Shown piece by piece: positions 6,711 to 13,507 of a stretch of 50,128 nucleotides of DNA. The notes under the pieces are model-generated. The model saw only the letters and a program-made list of their open reading frames with translations. It was not told where the DNA came from and searched no databases. A program made the position numbers and the translations under genes. Each line of letters opens with the position of its first letter. The stretch's first letter is position 1. Source of the stretch: Castellaniella sp. (lineage in GTDB: Bacteria > Pseudomonadota > Gammaproteobacteria > Burkholderiales > Burkholderiaceae_B); the NCBI GenBank assembly GCA_019104865.1, contig JAHRWZ010000081.1, forward strand, positions 1 through 50,128. Reading direction: 5' to 3'.

Positions 6711-7328
6711 ATGAAGAGAATCATTTTTTGCTTACTTTTTATCCCAACAGTATCTTTCGGTGGCTGGTTCGGAGACAGTAAACCGCCTGACGCCCTGACA
6801 CTAAAGGCAGCAACCGAATCAGCACAGCAAGATGTCGTTCTTGGCACAGAAACTCGCGCCTTTAAGCGAGACAACGGCTGGGTCGACCCAAACTCCGCAA
6901 ACCGATATTTAGTCCGCTACGCCTACGAGATCGCGTTAACGGACGATATGCCCCAAGTGGTGCTCAATTTGGCCAAAGACACGGAGGCTCAGTTGCAGGA
7001 AATTAAGAAAAATCCTGGATTTATGGGCGTAGACAGCTTGAATGCCACTCTGAGTATAAGTAATGCCGCCAGCAATTGGATAAACGGCCAAGAAAAACCC
7101 ATGGATAGAGTAAATACGTTTCTTTCCAACTGTGCCGAATGCATTGCTTATTGGAACAATGACGGCGGAGAAGAGGAAGCCACGACAAGGCATCGGAATG
7201 TTTTTATGGCTAGCTGGTCAACTCTTGAGTCCATGGGGTTTAAAGACAATATGAAAAAGGGGGACGGGGTTCCATGGCACAGCACTATCTCCTTTATGAA
7301 GACCGAAAACGGTTGGGAGCGGAACTAA
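6711..7328 (+). CDS. Hypothetical exported protein (205 aa)
   Basis: Residues 1-17 form a short signal peptide (KRIIFCLLFIPTVSFG) and the mature protein starts near GWFGDSKPPD. The rest is polar and mostly helical (ALTLKAATESAQQD, VVLNLAKDTEAQLQEIKKN), with a cysteine pair near residues 141-144 (SNCAECIAYW) and a WNNDGGEEEA acidic loop that could bind metal. No strong ribosome-binding site precedes the ATG. I recognise no family. It sits 111 bases after the previous gene with a small hairpin in between (6650-6655/6662-6667). Base composition is clearly lower in G+C than the core genome. Confidence 0.65.
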   Translation: MKRIIFCLLFIPTVSFGGWFGDSKPPDALTLKAATESAQQDVVLGTETRAFKRDNGWVDPNSANRYLVRYAYEIALTDDMPQVVLNLAKDTEAQLQEIKKNPGFMGVDSLNATLSISNAASNWINGQEKPMDRVNTFLSNCAECIAYWNNDGGEEEATTRHRNVFMASWSTLESMGFKDNMKKGDGVPWHSTISFMKTENGWERN

Positions 7329-7456
7329 GACACCGATTGATGGTAACTGCGCGGGCGCGGGCGGTTTGATTTTTGCCCGCGCGCCTTAAACAGCTCTTCA
7401 GAAGCCCTTCCGCCATTTTTCGATTCAGTCAAAACATCCATAATCAGGACACTATT

Positions 7457-8113
7457 TTGCACTTATTTCCCAGAATTTTCGCTGTGGTTCTCACCGCCGC
7501 CGCTCTTTCTAGCTGTGTGGCCGTCGACGCTGCATTTCTCGTTGGTACGCTGGTTTCACAAGCGGTGCATTTGACTCTTCATGCGGAAGAGGATGTTCCC
7601 TACGTGGAAGGCCAACGGGTGTATTACGTCAAACAGGTCCAACAAGTGCCGCTGTGGTCGGACCCCTGCCGCTACGACTCCGTCCTGGTGCAATATCGCC
7701 GTGACTGGGACGAGGTCGACGCTTCGGGTAGTGTGCGTAAAGCCGCGCCCGAAAAGTTCGCCGGGTTCGGTGTGATTGTTTACAAAGAGTACTGCCCAGG
7801 AAAAGAGCCACGCGACATCCTCAGCACTGGAACCGACTATCGGATGTGGGGCACTGGCCCGGGTGATGACGTCATCCGCAAGGGTGGACGAACTGATGCA
7901 ATCGACTACGCGAGCAAGAGCGAAGAAAAGCGTGAAAAGTGGATGCCGCAAGTTTTGGCAGTGATCCACGCCGAGGCAGCTACAAATCACGCTGCGCGTG
8001 ACTTCCTGAAGACGGTGCCTGCAGCCACCATGGCTGCCCTCATGACGGGAAAATTCCCAGAGAAGAAGGCAGCGAGCAGCCCTCCGAGCCCCCCTAAAGC
8101 AGACGTCCAATGA
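7457..8113 (+). CDS. Hypothetical lipoprotein (218 aa)
   Basis: I place the start at TTG 7457, behind AGGAC (7446-7450), because the product then begins with a proper lipoprotein signal: HLFPRIFAVVLTAAALSSC, with lipobox LSSC and the lipidated cysteine near residue 18. An upstream TTG at 7373 would add 28 residues of charged sequence before the signal and is unlikely. The mature protein carries a YVEGQRVYYVKQVQQVPLW strand region, paired cysteines and a Pro-Ser-rich tail. Residue 2 after the cysteine is not Asp, so outer-membrane sorting is expected. Function unknown. It ends the exported trio. Confidence 0.65.
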   Translation: MHLFPRIFAVVLTAAALSSCVAVDAAFLVGTLVSQAVHLTLHAEEDVPYVEGQRVYYVKQVQQVPLWSDPCRYDSVLVQYRRDWDEVDASGSVRKAAPEKFAGFGVIVYKEYCPGKEPRDILSTGTDYRMWGTGPGDDVIRKGGRTDAIDYASKSEEKREKWMPQVLAVIHAEAATNHAARDFLKTVPAATMAALMTGKFPEKKAASSPPSPPKADVQ

Positions 8114-8267
8114 TCCTAGTCAGATGCAGGAGACAGTGAGCGGTCCTACGAAAGTGAATTGAGTTGAGGTTATTTCATTACTTGAAGCGTTAGTGCTGCT
8201 TCGGGAGGCAGAAGACCGGAATAGAACTGTAATGTCAGTGGCCGCGGGTGACGCTTCAGGGAGGGGT

Positions 8268-8291
8268 ATGTCACCTGCGTGCTATACCTGA
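8268..8291 (+). other. Possible 7-codon leader ORF
   Basis: ATG at 8268 follows GGGAGGGG (8259-8266) too closely for efficient initiation, but the frame (MSPACYT, stop TGA 8289-8291) ends two bases before the ATG of the next gene. That spacing would allow translational coupling. It may be coincidental. Confidence 0.2.
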
Positions 8292-8293
8292 GC

Positions 8294-9004
8294 ATGAAGA
8301 TCCTACGCATCCCGCGTTCGCGCACCGCCGGCATGCAGCTGCTGCAGCTTTTCGCTGCAAGCGGCCACGTCTATTGGGTTGCGGGCGTCATCACCCGCGA
8401 GAAGCTCGCACGCTTCATACCGAAAATTGTTGCGAGCTTTCCCATCCTGCGTGATACACCGGGACGCGCTTACGATCGCAAACAGCACCGCGCGTCCGTG
8501 CACCTGGTCGTGATTCCGTTGGAGGCTGATACGGCCTACTGGGCGCTGGTTTCCTCGCATGGCAAAGGTGGGCTGGCAGACTCACACGCACCCAACCTCG
8601 GTGTCGTACGCGACATGCGTCTCAAAGGCCAGCACCTCACGTTTCTTCATTACGAGCTGCTCTACCAGGAAAAGCGCCTGCCCGGATGCGCCGGATCCAC
8701 CTGGACCTGGCGCATCACCCCGGCGCGCTACCGAGAACTGGAAGCGCAAATCGTGCAGGTCGTCCGTGAGCGCGGTTCCAGCGCCGTCACAGACCTCATC
8801 ACCATCAACAGCTCGATGCCGTTGTTCAGCGGTGTGCGCGGCCAGGTCATGAAACTCAATGCCGAGGTGCGCAAGCTCGCTCGCAAGCGCAGCAACCTGG
8901 TTCTTCCGCCCACACAACTTCCCTACCTGCGTCGGCAGCGGATTTACGACGAAGTGCCGCTCACGCTGCAGAAGTGGCTCACCACGACACCGGGCGGAGC
9001 CTAG
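8294..9004 (+). CDS. Hypothetical island protein (236 aa)
   Basis: The ATG at 8294 gives a basic N-terminus (MKILRIPRSRTAGMQ); an in-frame GTG at 8279 is nearer the GGGAGGGG sequence and is the alternative. The protein is soluble, with a beta-rich middle (SVHLVVIPLEADTAYWALVSS), an aromatic TWTWRITP segment, and a long basic helical C-terminus (QVMKLNAEVRKLARKRSN). The overall look, basic and mixed alpha/beta with no catalytic motif that I can name, is typical of hypothetical proteins carried by integrative elements. It lies just upstream of the TGACT repeat array and the branched inverted repeat. A role in element maintenance is only a guess from position. Confidence 0.65.
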   Translation: MKILRIPRSRTAGMQLLQLFAASGHVYWVAGVITREKLARFIPKIVASFPILRDTPGRAYDRKQHRASVHLVVIPLEADTAYWALVSSHGKGGLADSHAPNLGVVRDMRLKGQHLTFLHYELLYQEKRLPGCAGSTWTWRITPARYRELEAQIVQVVRERGSSAVTDLITINSSMPLFSGVRGQVMKLNAEVRKLARKRSNLVLPPTQLPYLRRQRIYDEVPLTLQKWLTTTPGGA

Positions 9005-9022
9005 AAGGCACACCCGCACGGC

Positions 9023-9103
9023 TGACTGCGGCCCGCATGACTACAGTCGGCATGACTGCGACTGTGGTGACTGCAAAGGCGAGTGACTGGAAGGGTAGTG
9101 ACT
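9023..9103. repeat. Six TGACT motifs at 15-16 bp spacing (iteron-like)
   Basis: TGACT begins at 9023, 9038, 9053, 9068, 9084 and 9099, so the steps are 15, 15, 15, 16 and 15. Three copies extend to TGACTGC and a fourth to TGACTG. The array lies between two genes and overlaps no convincing coding frame. Regular short repeats of this type are bound by replication initiators or repressors in other elements. Confidence 0.7.
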
Positions 9104-9173
9104 TCCGTCAGTGAGGGCCCCTCGCCGTCCTCACCCCGCTGTCCATTTGTATCGATCGTCGCTCAGGCCAGCC

Positions 9174-9257
9174 CGTCGCACAAGGGCCTACGGTGCTACG
9201 CACGGGGCCTCCCCCGGTCCCTGCGAGCTGCGGCCTCGGCCCCGCCCTTGTGCGACG
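9174..9257. other. Branched structure closed by a 14-bp perfect stem
   Basis: CGTCGCACAAGGGC (9174-9187) is exactly complementary to GCCCTTGTGCGACG (9244-9257). Inside, GTGC/GCAC (9193-9196 and 9200-9203) forms a small hairpin and GGGGCC/GGCCCC (9204-9209 and 9238-9243) a second stem stacked on the closing one. The result is a multi-branch fold of 84 nt. No U-tract follows. It could be a small RNA, a 5' leader of the gene at 9431, or a DNA site such as an origin of transfer. Confidence 0.6.
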
Positions 9258-9430
9258 AGCTTTATGACCTGAGCGTCTGAGCGCCATGGACAGCGAGGTG
9301 AGGACAACAACCGTCTTCCGCTCCCCGAGCCAGGAAAGCAGCCGCTGCGATCCCTGGGTCGATTCAGAGCAACTCGGCTGGCCTGCGCCTTCTCGGTAGT
9401 CGAGGGGGCGCCACTTCACAGGAGATACAT

Positions 9431-9565
9431 ATGTACGAAATCAACCCAACGACCGGCCTCCCGATGGTGGGTGGCATTGGCGGCGTCGATGTGGGTGGCA
9501 GCCCTTGGGGTGCTATCAACCCCTGGTCTTCGTCGTATCCGAACGACAACGGTTTCGACTGGTAA
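9431..9565 (+). CDS. 44-aa orphan small protein, Gly/Trp-rich
   Basis: AGGAG (9420-9424) lies six bases before the ATG, the best ribosome-binding site in this part of the island, and the frame ends cleanly at TAA. The peptide opens MYEINPTTGLPMVGG, continues IGGVDVGGSPWG and ends acidic and aromatic (PNDNGFDW). It contains no hydrophobic segment long enough for a membrane helix and no cysteine. Gly-Gly pairs at residues 14-15, 17-18 and 22-23 recall double-glycine leader cleavage sites, but no transporter or modifying enzyme is nearby. The strong initiation site and flanking structures on both sides make translation likely. The function is unknown. Confidence 0.6.
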   Translation: MYEINPTTGLPMVGGIGGVDVGGSPWGAINPWSSSYPNDNGFDW

Positions 9566-9576
9566 GTCGTTGATCG

Positions 9577-9631
9577 GCGCCTGGCGGTATACCGAGGAGG
9601 CTCACTGAGATCCTCTTGATGCGCCAGGCGC
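9577..9631. other. 10-bp inverted repeat directly behind the 44-aa gene
   Basis: GCGCCTGGCG (9577-9586) pairs perfectly with CGCCAGGCGC (9622-9631); inside, GAGGA (9594-9598) can pair with TCCTC (9611-9615). It starts 12 bases after the stop codon at 9563-9565. No U-run follows, so it looks like a stabilising 3' structure rather than an intrinsic terminator. Confidence 0.6.
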
Positions 9632-9814
9632 ATATAAGCCCCGAACTGCAACATGAGCCAGCACGATGTCGGGCGGCATACTCAAAGGCGCGATCCCTTG
9701 AACGGCCTGTAGACTACGCTTCGGCGGCCTTCCTCCAATGATCAGGATCTAAGGGGCGCTTACGGCCAGAAGCAGGCGTTTGGTTCGGAAAAATAAATCC
9801 GTCCCATTTTTTCA
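9632..9814. other. Intergenic remainder without a gene
   Basis: I see no credible coding frame or further strong hairpin here. The stretch separates the plus-strand small gene from the minus-strand zinc-protein/Sel1 operon. Confidence 0.4.
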
Positions 9815-9816
9815 GT

Positions 9817-9858
9817 GAGAAATGCCGCCACCCTCCATGTCGGTGGTGGATGGCGGCA
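9817..9858 (-). terminator. Terminator of the Sel1/zinc-protein operon
   Basis: On the minus strand TGCCGCCATCC (9858-9848) pairs with GGGTGGCGGCA (9833-9823) in an 11-bp stem with one G-T pair, followed by TTTCTC. It lies about 20 bases beyond the stop codon at 9878. The U-tract is short and interrupted. Confidence 0.6.
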
Positions 9859-9877
9859 GTGCCGGCACTTGATGGGA

Positions 9878-10159
9878 TCAGTCGCCCACTAGATCTTCAA
9901 AGTGCTCTTCGCAGTAGAAAGTTGAGCCTAAGGCGTGCGCTGCAGGATCTGCGCAGTAATCACAGGGATGGCCATCCAGGTCAGCACTGAACTGGCAGCT
10001 CGGACAGCAGCACTCGGCTTCGTCAAATTCTGCGTCAACGAACTCGAAGTCATGCAGCAAAAACTTACAACCACACTGGCTGCAGGTGAAGCCCTCGTCC
10101 GCCACTTCTACGCCGTCAAAGTCGTTATCCAGGAAGGATGTCATATCTGGGTCTGCCAT
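9878..10159 (-). CDS. Small acidic Cys-rich zinc-binding protein (93 aa)
   Basis: The product is strongly acidic and has two apparent zinc sites. C26-x2-C29 with C52-x2-C55 gives a zinc-ribbon pattern, and C66-x2-C69 with C83-x2-H86 a second site; C31, C50 and C51 are extra. No signal peptide. Its start at 10159 lies 19 bases inside the end of the Sel1-repeat gene, so the two are co-transcribed and probably translationally coupled. Zinc ribbons of this size often mediate protein or nucleic-acid contacts; the acidic charge argues for a protein partner, most simply the Sel1 protein. No family recognised. Confidence 0.75.
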   Translation of the reverse strand: MADPDMTSFLDNDFDGVEVADEGFTCSQCGCKFLLHDFEFVDAEFDEAECCCPSCQFSADLDGHPCDYCADPAAHALGSTFYCEEHFEDLVGD

Positions 10160-11697
10160 TGGATACGCATTTCACGGGCCATTGGGTACCCTTGGGCTTC
10201 CGCCTGTTTAAGGAGCTCATAGGCCAGCTCGACATCCTGCTCGACCCCTTGTCCGGTTACCAGACACCGCGCTTGGTTAGTCAGCCCGATTGCTGATCCC
10301 ATTTGGGCGGCCTTCGAGAAAAGAAGCCAGGCCAGGCGATGATTCGCCGCACCGCACTGACCATTGAATTCGATCGCGCCCAACGCATTGAGTGCATCGC
10401 CGTTCCCATGGGCTGCAGACATTTCGAGCCAATACCGTGCTTCAAGCGAGTCAACCGGGATGCCCTCGCCGTTTAGGTACATCAGGCCCAGATTCATTGC
10501 AGCGTCGGCATCGCCCGCGTTGGCCGCTATACGGAACAGTCGTCGCGCTTTCACGACATTTCTGCCAACTCCGTTGCCATGCAGGAAGCACAGCCCCAGA
10601 TTGTAGATGGGCATGACGTGATTGAGCTCACGGGCTGAGCGAGCAGCCATCCGGTACAGGGCAAAGGACTCAGGTGTGGAGGCGCCACCGTTCTGATAGT
10701 CGAGGATGGTCGCTACCGTATTGAGGCTGTGATCGTCGCCCAGAGAAGCGGCACGCATCAGCAGGTCGATGGCACGATTCCGGTCTTCGGGCACCCCATT
10801 GCCATTGAGGTAGATCATTCCCAGGCAGCCGATCGAAGCGGCGATGCCGCCCTCAGCAGCCAGCTCAAAATGCTGGATAGCGTCGGGGATGCTTTTTGGA
10901 AAGTGCTCACCCCCCTCCAGGTACATCCGGCCCAGGTTGTGGTGGGCGGTGAGGACCCCAAGTTCGGCTGCACGCTGGTACAGCTCGGCTGCTTTGGTGA
11001 AATCACGGCCCTGGCCTAACCCTTCGCTGTACATCCAGCCAAGGTTGAAGGCGGCCGTAGGATGTCCATTCTCCTGTGCTTCCTGAAGGCGCTGACGGGC
11101 CGTGCTGTAGTCTTTCTTCCAAAGGGCTGATAGTCCAGCGTGGAATGAGCGATCCTTCAGCTCGCGTCCTGCGGTGTCATCGGCGATGGAATTATCAGCG
11201 TCTCGACGAGTAATCCACTCCGGAGTGAACACATCCCTGCAGAGCCAGAATGGCACTGGCGAACGGCTGCATACCGCCCACTTGCCATCACCCATAGGCT
11301 TTATGTACGGTTCAGCGTCGACAAAGCTGTCACGCCACACGCCGTCGATCTCCGTCTTGCTCAGGGTGTGCTTCAGCGCGGCTTGCCAGATCTCAATGCG
11401 TTCCGCTGGGCTGAGCTTAAAGGCCGCGGGAAGTGGCCAGCGCCAGATTTCTTCTGGCATCGAGATCCCATACGCCTGCTTTACTGCGAAGCTCAAGCGT
11501 TCGAATGCCGCAGCGCCGAAGGGGATAGGGGCGTGTTTGAGCTGATCATTCATGAGCCCATTGCTGGGCCGGTCTGCAAGCGCATGAGACACGAGCTCGC
11601 GTACAGCACTGAGGCTGTCATCAAAGTCAGGATAGTGTTGCTTGAGGTACTGCTGAAGGGCTTTAACGAACGAGCTGAACTGATCTTTGTCGATCAT
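10141..11697 (-). CDS. Sel1-repeat (TPR-like) protein, 518 aa
   Basis: Residues 1 to about 190 form a separate N-terminal domain of unknown type with a Trp-rich middle (EEIWRWPLP, EIWQAALKH). From about 195 to 510 there are seven to eight Sel1-like repeats of about 36 residues, each with the AxxxLGxxYxxGxG and A..xxxxAA.xG signature, for example AAFNLGWMYSEGLGQG, AHHNLGRMYLEGG and AAMNLGLMYLNGEG. Such solenoids are scaffolds for protein-protein interaction. There is no signal peptide, so it is predicted to be cytoplasmic. The gene overlaps the downstream zinc-protein gene and begins right behind an RNA hairpin that covers its ribosome-binding site. Family membership is clear; the biological role is unknown. 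Confidence 0.9.
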   Translation of the reverse strand: MIDKDQFSSFVKALQQYLKQHYPDFDDSLSAVRELVSHALADRPSNGLMNDQLKHAPIPFGAAAFERLSFAVKQAYGISMPEEIWRWPLPAAFKLSPAERIEIWQAALKHTLSKTEIDGVWRDSFVDAEPYIKPMGDGKWAVCSRSPVPFWLCRDVFTPEWITRRDADNSIADDTAGRELKDRSFHAGLSALWKKDYSTARQRLQEAQENGHPTAAFNLGWMYSEGLGQGRDFTKAAELYQRAAELGVLTAHHNLGRMYLEGGEHFPKSIPDAIQHFELAAEGGIAASIGCLGMIYLNGNGVPEDRNRAIDLLMRAASLGDDHSLNTVATILDYQNGGASTPESFALYRMAARSARELNHVMPIYNLGLCFLHGNGVGRNVVKARRLFRIAANAGDADAAMNLGLMYLNGEGIPVDSLEARYWLEMSAAHGNGDALNALGAIEFNGQCGAANHRLAWLLFSKAAQMGSAIGLTNQARCLVTGQGVEQDVELAYELLKQAEAQGYPMAREMRIQWQTQI

Positions 11698-11699
11698 GG

Positions 11700-11739
11700 C
11701 TAACTCCGATATCTAATCCCCCCCCCAATATCGAGTTAG
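11700..11739 (-). promoter_or_regulatory. RBS-sequestering hairpin with a G9 loop
   Basis: On the minus-strand RNA, CTAACTCGATAT (11739-11728) pairs with ATATCGGAGTTAG (11712-11700) as a 12-bp stem with one bulged G. The GGAG ribosome-binding site (11707-11704), six bases before the Sel1 start codon, lies inside the stem. The 15-nt loop contains nine consecutive G (C9 on the plus strand, 11718-11726). This should hold translation down until the stem opens. The homopolymer is also a candidate for slipped-strand length change. Confidence 0.65.
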
Positions 11740-12164
11740 AACCATAGCAATATGCGAGCTGCATTGAGCTCAAATGCTGGTGTCACAGAAGGCGATTCGG
11801 TAGGGGAGGGATGCCCCGGCTCACCTTAGGCTCTTCGAGCCGCTTAGCCAGAGGCCATACCTTAGAGCAGATCTGCTAGAGAATCAAGGGATAAGACGAG
11901 CAGTTGGCTTATTGAATCTTCAAGTGCGTTCTGCGGCGGCTTGCAGACTGCAGGTTCACTGACTCTTGCCGACAAGGGAACTGAGCAAGCGCATCGCAAA
12001 GCCTGGTCCGTAGTGACCATGGCGCTGGAAGTGACAACGTCCGCTTTGGGTCGGAAGCTGTCATACGCGAACTTCCTAGTCACAACAGGTAGCCGGTTTC
12101 TCCCGTAAAACTTGGCCACATTGCCCTGGATCCAGCACCGGCAAGTGCGCCAGCTGGGCACACC
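11740..12164. other. Intergenic region without a supported gene
   Basis: It must contain the promoter of the Sel1 operon on its left part, but I see no clear -35/-10 pair. A minus-strand open frame at 11862-12200 starts inside the integrase terminator and has no convincing composition, so I do not call it. Confidence 0.5.
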
Positions 12165-12196
12165 AAAAAAGAGCCCAGAGGAATCCCGAGGGCTCT
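12165..12196 (-). terminator. Rho-independent terminator of the integrase gene
   Basis: On the minus strand AGAGCCC (12196-12190) pairs with GGGCTCT (12176-12170) and is followed by an uninterrupted run of T (complement of A at 12165-12170). It lies 45 bases beyond the integrase stop codon. Confidence 0.9.
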
Positions 12197-12241
12197 CCAT
12201 CCACGCAGGTACAGTGGTAGATCTAAAACTACGCAGTAGCG

Positions 12242-13261
12242 CTAAGCCGCTGCCCTGGCGGTTTCAGCCCCACGTATCGCTGAGACGAGCTCTGGTGCGC
12301 TGGGGTTGTAGTATCGCAGGGCCATCTGCAGGGTCTTCCAGCCGAAGATCTTTGCTAGCGTGGTCGCGGGGACGTGTGGTGCAATCCGGGAAGCTGCCTC
12401 ATGCCTAAGATCATGAAACCGTAGGTTTTTGATCCCGGCGCGGGAACAGATGCGGACGAAGGCCTTCGTGATGCTGTCAGCCGACGTAAGGGAGAAAACG
12501 CTGCCGACCGAGTCGCGCGGTAGCGCCCGCAGGATTTGTTCAGCACGAATGGATAGGGGAATTTCACGACCCGAGCCATTTTTCGAGATATCCAACCGCA
12601 CAAAATGCTGATCCAGCAGAACACTACTCCACGGCAGGCCGGCCAGCTCGCCGCGCCTCATTCCCGTCTCTATCGCCAAGTTGATGATTGCGTGGACGGT
12701 TGGAGAGTATGCACGAGCCGCTGTCATCAATAGCGCCTCTTCATCTGTGGTGAGGCGCCGCTCTCTGCCGGCGCCGATGGCTAGTTCTGTCAGCAGCGGG
12801 TCCGTGAGGTGTGAAAGAGAAGGGAGGGACCAACGAGGTTCCGAGAATTTCAGCGCGGCTCGCAGGGACATCACATAGCGCCGGATGCTGTCGTCCGTCA
12901 GTCCACGATCTCGTTCCCCATCCAGCCAGTCAAGCAGCAGAGCTGGCGTCAGGTCGCTGAGCAGCCGTGTTGCCAAGGGAGTAGTGTCTGCCTTCCAGGG
13001 GTTGAGCCCCGCGCGTGCCTTATCGGCGTTCCTGCTTTTCGTAGCGCCCTGGTCGCAGTACAGCTGGACTACATCGCCTAGGGTTTTGCGCCGGAGGGGT
13101 GCGGGGCTGATGTAGGTGTGGCGGGCCATTGCAGCCTCTGTTTCATCTGCCCAGGCTTGCGCCGCTGCTTTTGTTTCGAACGTTTGGCTGTCACGGGGAT
13201 GGCCCTTAATGCGAACGTCCGCGCGCCACTGATGGGGGCCGCGTTTTGTGATGGATGCCAT
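12242..13261 (-). CDS. Tyrosine recombinase (phage-type integrase)
   Basis: This enzyme catalyses site-specific integration and excision of the island at the adjacent tRNA gene. I chose the ATG at 13261, preceded by GAGAGG, giving 339 residues that start MASITKRGPHQW; the frame is open further upstream but that part is atypical. The N-terminal 60 residues match the arm-binding domain (GHPRDSQTFETKAAAQAWADE), then comes a core-binding helical domain. In the catalytic domain I can see the first Arg (ETGMRRGELAGL), the HxxR box (FHDLRHEAAS) and the nucleophilic Tyr (ALRYYNPSAPE). All key residues are present, so it is probably active. No excisionase is recognisable in the window. A strong terminator follows the gene. 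Confidence 0.95.
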   Translation of the reverse strand: MASITKRGPHQWRADVRIKGHPRDSQTFETKAAAQAWADETEAAMARHTYISPAPLRRKTLGDVVQLYCDQGATKSRNADKARAGLNPWKADTTPLATRLLSDLTPALLLDWLDGERDRGLTDDSIRRYVMSLRAALKFSEPRWSLPSLSHLTDPLLTELAIGAGRERRLTTDEEALLMTAARAYSPTVHAIINLAIETGMRRGELAGLPWSSVLLDQHFVRLDISKNGSGREIPLSIRAEQILRALPRDSVGSVFSLTSADSITKAFVRICSRAGIKNLRFHDLRHEAASRIAPHVPATTLAKIFGWKTLQMALRYYNPSAPELVSAIRGAETARAAA

Positions 13262-13310
13262 GTAACCTCTCGAAGTGGCGTAGCCACGACGGCTACAGAG
13301 AGGTATAGGC

Positions 13311-13332
13311 AAGTGCGCCAAAAGTGCGCCAA
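13311..13332. repeat. Perfect 11-bp tandem repeat in the attachment region
   Basis: AAGTGCGCCAA occurs twice without a gap (13311-13321, 13322-13332), one helical turn apart, between the integrase start and the tRNA. A TGGCGA/TCGCCA inverted repeat follows at 13351-13367. Direct repeats in this position are typical arm-type binding sites of tyrosine integrases or their accessory factors. Confidence 0.65.
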
Positions 13333-13399
13333 ATAATAAAAGGGACGATGTGGCGATGGGTTCGCCAATCGAAATTATCTTTTATTTTCAAGTGGTTAT

Positions 13400-13475
13400 T
13401 GGTGCCGGCTAGAGGAATCGAACCCCCGACCTTCTCATTACAAGTGAGCTGCTCTACCAACTGAGCTAAGCCGGC
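13400..13475 (-). tRNA. tRNA-Thr (anticodon UGU), island attachment site
   Basis: The 76-nt minus-strand sequence begins GCCGGCT, which pairs exactly with AGCCGGC before discriminator A and an encoded CCA. The D-arm (TAGCTCAGTTGGTAGAGC), the TGT anticodon within CTTGTAA and the T-arm GGTTCGATTCC-type segment are all recognisable. It decodes ACA threonine codons. Its 3' end faces the integrase, so this end is the likely integration site, with the element restoring the gene sequence. It lies 32 bases downstream of sspB on the same strand. Confidence 0.95.
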
Positions 13476-13507
13476 CAAGGACCGCCATTCTACAGGAACA
13501 GCGGGTT

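Larger units (their letters stand above)
1..13399. mobile_element. Integrase-proximal part of a tRNA-Thr-associated genomic island
   Basis: A tyrosine recombinase gene lies next to the 3' end of a tRNA-Thr gene and is transcribed away from it, the usual layout of an integrated island or ICE. Everything to its left is accessory: unknown proteins, a transposase start at the edge, a XRE regulator, lipoproteins and many intergenic hairpins. Everything to its right is syntenic core genome. I saw no second copy of the tRNA 3' end in the window, so the distal attachment site and any conjugation genes must lie further left. Whether the element is an ICE, a prophage remnant or a simple island cannot be decided here. 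The right boundary near 13400 is inferred from the tRNA end. Confidence 0.75.

Noticed and set aside
9037..9114. 25-codon frame over the TGACT array
   Set aside because: No ribosome-binding site; the repeat spacing of 15 with one step of 16 breaks the frame, so the DNA pattern is the better explanation.
11862..12200. Minus-strand frame of 112 codons between the Sel1 operon and the integrase
   Set aside because: Its start lies within the integrase terminator hairpin and its sequence has no domain-like features.
1..13399. CRISPR array or retron/reverse transcriptase associated with the structured RNA
   Set aside because: No regularly spaced repeats of 24-40 bp with unique spacers, and no reverse-transcriptase, Cas or RNA-guided nuclease motif in any frame I examined.
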